This document shows positions 4,432 through 6,151 of a stretch of DNA of 6,151 bases, one piece after another. Position 1 is the first letter of the stretch, and every line of letters begins with the position of its first letter. Origin of the DNA: Candidatus Aegiribacteria sp. (GTDB lineage Bacteria; Fermentibacterota; Fermentibacteria; Fermentibacterales; Fermentibacteraceae); the NCBI GenBank assembly GCA_021107345.1, contig JAIOSX010000258.1:1-6151 (forward strand). Reading direction: 5' to 3'. Under the pieces are notes generated by a model. That model did not search any database and was not told the origin of the DNA. It saw only the letters and a program-made list of their open reading frames with translations. Made by a program: the position numbers and the translations under genes.

Positions 4432-6151
4432 TCATCTCTGCAGTATAACTATCGGAAGCATGGCGGACCCTCCCTCATCCTGATGCATCAGTACTCTATA
4501 GGTACCGTCAGGGAGGCTCGGAACCTGCAGGGATCCGTATCCTGCTGCATCAAGCTCACGGTCTGCGGACCACACAAGACGGCCACAGCAATCGAAAACC
4601 ATGATATCAGCATTTCCCTGTGGGATTCCATGAACTTCCAGTATCATTATGCCATCCACAGGATTGCCTCCGGGCAGGGAAATGTAGGAACCGTCAAATT
4701 CGTCCTGTCCTCCAATCCCGGTGGGGTCCCAGTTGAGCTGGAATGAGGTCAGTAGAGGAGTGACCGACGGCGTAGTTGAGTTCATCTTTATCCGGTACTG
4801 GAAGTAACGATCCAGAGCACCGCCTATCTCAGACGGCTCGCTATACTCAGCCGACCAGCTTCCCATGTTGCCGTGGTCGTCGGAGCTTTTGAACTCTACA
4901 GTCAGGTCGGATCCCGTCTGGAGAATGACATCCCAGTCCATACTGGCCCACTGCGGGTCCTCTTCGGTGTCCAGGATAGAACTTTGAAGCCAGCCTGATC
5001 CGGTGAACTCCGTCAGCTCGAACCAGTATATCTTGTTAGTCATCCGACAGGTGATGACAGCATCAAGCGAACCGTTCCCGTCAACATCCGCGGGAAGTGA
5101 GCAGCTTATGCCCCCATATCCACTTATGATGGAATGCTTTATCCAGGAATTGCCGCTCCCGTCATTCTCCCACCAGGCAGCTCCCGATACCGAGGAGAAG
5201 GAGCATGCAATTACGTCGTAGTCTCCGTCACCATCGATGTCGCCTGCTCTGGCGTAACCGCACCAGGAGAAATTGTCGATGATCTCTCTTGTCCAGAGAA
5301 CCGGACTCCCGCCGCCATTCCTGAAAAGAAGCAGAGTGCCATCTTCAATCGCCGAAACCACCAGGTCCGGATCTCCATCCATATCCACGTCACATGCCCG
5401 GACGGAGTGAACTCCGTCAATAGGGTAATAAACCGTCTGCTCGGTCCACGAAGGGGAAGATCCTCCCGAACCGTACCAGGCGACCACCTTGTCTGCTTCA
5501 CAGGCACTGGCGACCACGTCGATGTAGCCATCACAGTCCAGATCGACGGCCTGTATCCTGCAAGCGTAGTCTACACTGGTGCCGATATCCTGTTCAACCC
5601 ACTGGATAGGAGATCCGCCGTCATTCCGCCACCATGCCACCCTGTCGCACGTTGCACCAGCACCCAGAATGTCAAGATCACCGTCGCCGTCCATGTCCCA
5701 TGCTTCCACGTCGTGGCCGCCGGGAAAGTCGTGTTCGATCTCAACCTCGGTCCATTGCGGGGGATTACCGCCATCGTTCAGGTAGAGAAGTATCCTGCCT
5801 CCGATATAGGTGGCGCAGAGGATATCCAGATCACCATCACCGTCGATGTCAGCTATGTCCGTTCCAATCGGGTCCTCGGGCGTGGAAGAGATCGTCTCCT
5901 GAATCCACCCTCCCTGACCGTCGGCGAACCAGACGCAGAAGTCATCTGCCTGAATACCTCCAGCAATAATATCCGGCAGACCGTCGCCGTTGATGTCACC
6001 CACATCCGTCGAATAGGGTTCCGTGAAGGAAAGGTCGACTACATTAGTGTGAGGTACTGAAAGTGGTGCTGAGGAGAGGGTCAGGAGACCTGGTATGGAA
6101 AGCCAGGCGATGTTCTCGGAGGATTCGAACATGGAATCCCAGTCGAAAACC
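4432..6151 (-). CDS. FG-GAP/VCBS seven-bladed propeller protein with type IX-like sorting tail (N-terminus outside window)
   Basis: A probable secreted or surface protein. From an internal ATG at 6132 there are 566 residues, but the frame stays open upstream to the window edge and that ATG has no ribosome site or signal peptide, so the true N-terminus is missing. Numbered from that ATG, seven calcium-loop motifs of the form DxDGDGxxD occur at 46-54, 95-103, 146-154, 197-205, 248-256, 298-306 and 349-357. These are the FG-GAP/VCBS repeats of an integrin-alpha-like seven-bladed propeller. Residues 375-470 are a beta-rich Trp/Ser linker (SGWLQSSILDT, YFQYRIKM). Residues 485-566 resemble a Por/type IX secretion sorting domain: GGNPVDG, DIMVFDCCGRLVW, GYGSLQVPSLPDGTYRVLM and a short final strand. 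Such proteins often serve adhesion or carbohydrate and protein binding; no catalytic motif is visible. Codon positions 1 and 2 dominate the repeats and create a long false antisense frame. Confidence 0.88.
   Translation of the reverse strand, partial: VFDWDSMFESSENIAWLSIPGLLTLSSAPLSVPHTNVVDLSFTEPYSTDVGDINGDGLPDIIAGGIQADDFCVWFADGQGGWIQETISSTPEDPIGTDIADIDGDGDLDILCATYIGGRILLYLNDGGNPPQWTEVEIEHDFPGGHDVEAWDMDGDGDLDILGAGATCDRVAWWRNDGGSPIQWVEQDIGTSVDYACRIQAVDLDCDGYIDVVASACEADKVVAWYGSGGSSPSWTEQTVYYPIDGVHSVRACDVDMDGDPDLVVSAIEDGTLLLFRNGGGSPVLWTREIIDNFSWCGYARAGDIDGDGDYDVIACSFSSVSGAAWWENDGSGNSWIKHSIISGYGGISCSLPADVDGNGSLDAVITCRMTNKIYWFELTEFTGSGWLQSSILDTEEDPQWASMDWDVILQTGSDLTVEFKSSDDHGNMGSWSAEYSEPSEIGGALDRYFQYRIKMNSTTPSVTPLLTSFQLNWDPTGIGGQDEFDGSYISLPGGNPVDGIMILEVHGIPQGNADIMVFDCCGRLVWSADRELDAAGYGSLQVPSLPDGTYRVLMHQDEGGSAMLPIVILQR
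5062..5997 (-). repeat. Seven tandem calcium-loop repeats of the propeller, period about 51 codons
   Basis: The loops are encoded at 5971-5997, 5824-5850, 5671-5697, 5518-5544, 5365-5391, 5215-5241 and 5062-5088. Steps are 49, 51, 51, 51, 50 and 51 codons. Loops 2, 3 and 6 keep the ideal DxDGDGDxD. Loop 1 is DINGDGLPD, loop 4 has Cys in place of the first Gly (DLDCDGYID), loop 5 has Met there (DVDMDGDPD), and loop 7 has Asn for the middle Asp (DVDGNGSLD). The acidic residues at the calcium-coordinating positions are nearly all kept. Confidence 0.9.

Noticed and set aside
5134..6060. A 308-codon open frame on the + strand opposite the propeller gene
   Set aside because: Its protein shows a repeated I-x-I-T-V-x-V pattern at the same spacing as the calcium loops. 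That is what the complement of Asp-rich GAT/GAC codons produces (ATC/GTC). No ribosome site or recognisable domain; a shadow of the real gene.
6130..6132. ATG at 6132 as the true start of the propeller protein
   Set aside because: Six more sense codons run to the window edge, no ribosome site precedes the ATG, and the following residues do not form a normal signal peptide.

Overview
This window looks like chromosomal DNA from a diderm (outer-membrane) bacterium of about even base composition. It carries two outer-membrane beta-barrel-type proteins, a signal-peptide-bearing metallophosphatase, and a calcium-motif propeller protein with a tail resembling a type IX secretion (Por) sorting domain. 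That combination is typical of the FCB superphylum (Bacteroidota relatives and candidate phyla such as Fermentibacteria or Cloacimonadota). One promoter has a perfect TTGACA -35 box, which is unlike the usual Bacteroidota promoter. The placement is inference; no rRNA or other marker gene is present.

Left part, + strand (3-3687): four genes in one direction with gaps of 12, 13 and 33 bases and no visible terminator between them, so probably one transcript. They are the C-terminal end of a beta-barrel-like protein cut by the left edge, a 408-residue FadL/PorV-like outer-membrane barrel, a secreted UshA-type 5'-nucleotidase/metallophosphatase (534 residues from a GTG start), and a small DUF2085 membrane protein with a conserved-looking Cys cluster. 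The first three act at or beyond the inner membrane and could take part in envelope handling of phosphorylated compounds, but nothing in the sequence proves a shared pathway.

Right part, - strand (3728-6151): a PadR-family repressor gene converges on the left operon with a 40-base gap. Upstream of it lies a promoter overlapped by a cluster of ATTGAT half-sites, a good candidate for autoregulation. Upstream of that is a long surface or secreted protein with seven regularly spaced calcium-binding FG-GAP/VCBS repeats (a full seven-bladed beta-propeller), a beta-rich linker and a C-terminal sorting-like domain. Its reading frame runs off the right edge.

There is no gene-free stretch over 300 bases, and I see no tRNA, rRNA, CRISPR array, insertion sequence or phage gene. 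Most of the window is ordinary. The items most worth a second look are the PadR operator cluster and uncertain start codon, the altered substrate loop of the nucleotidase, and the architecture of the propeller protein. I found no convincing undescribed system.
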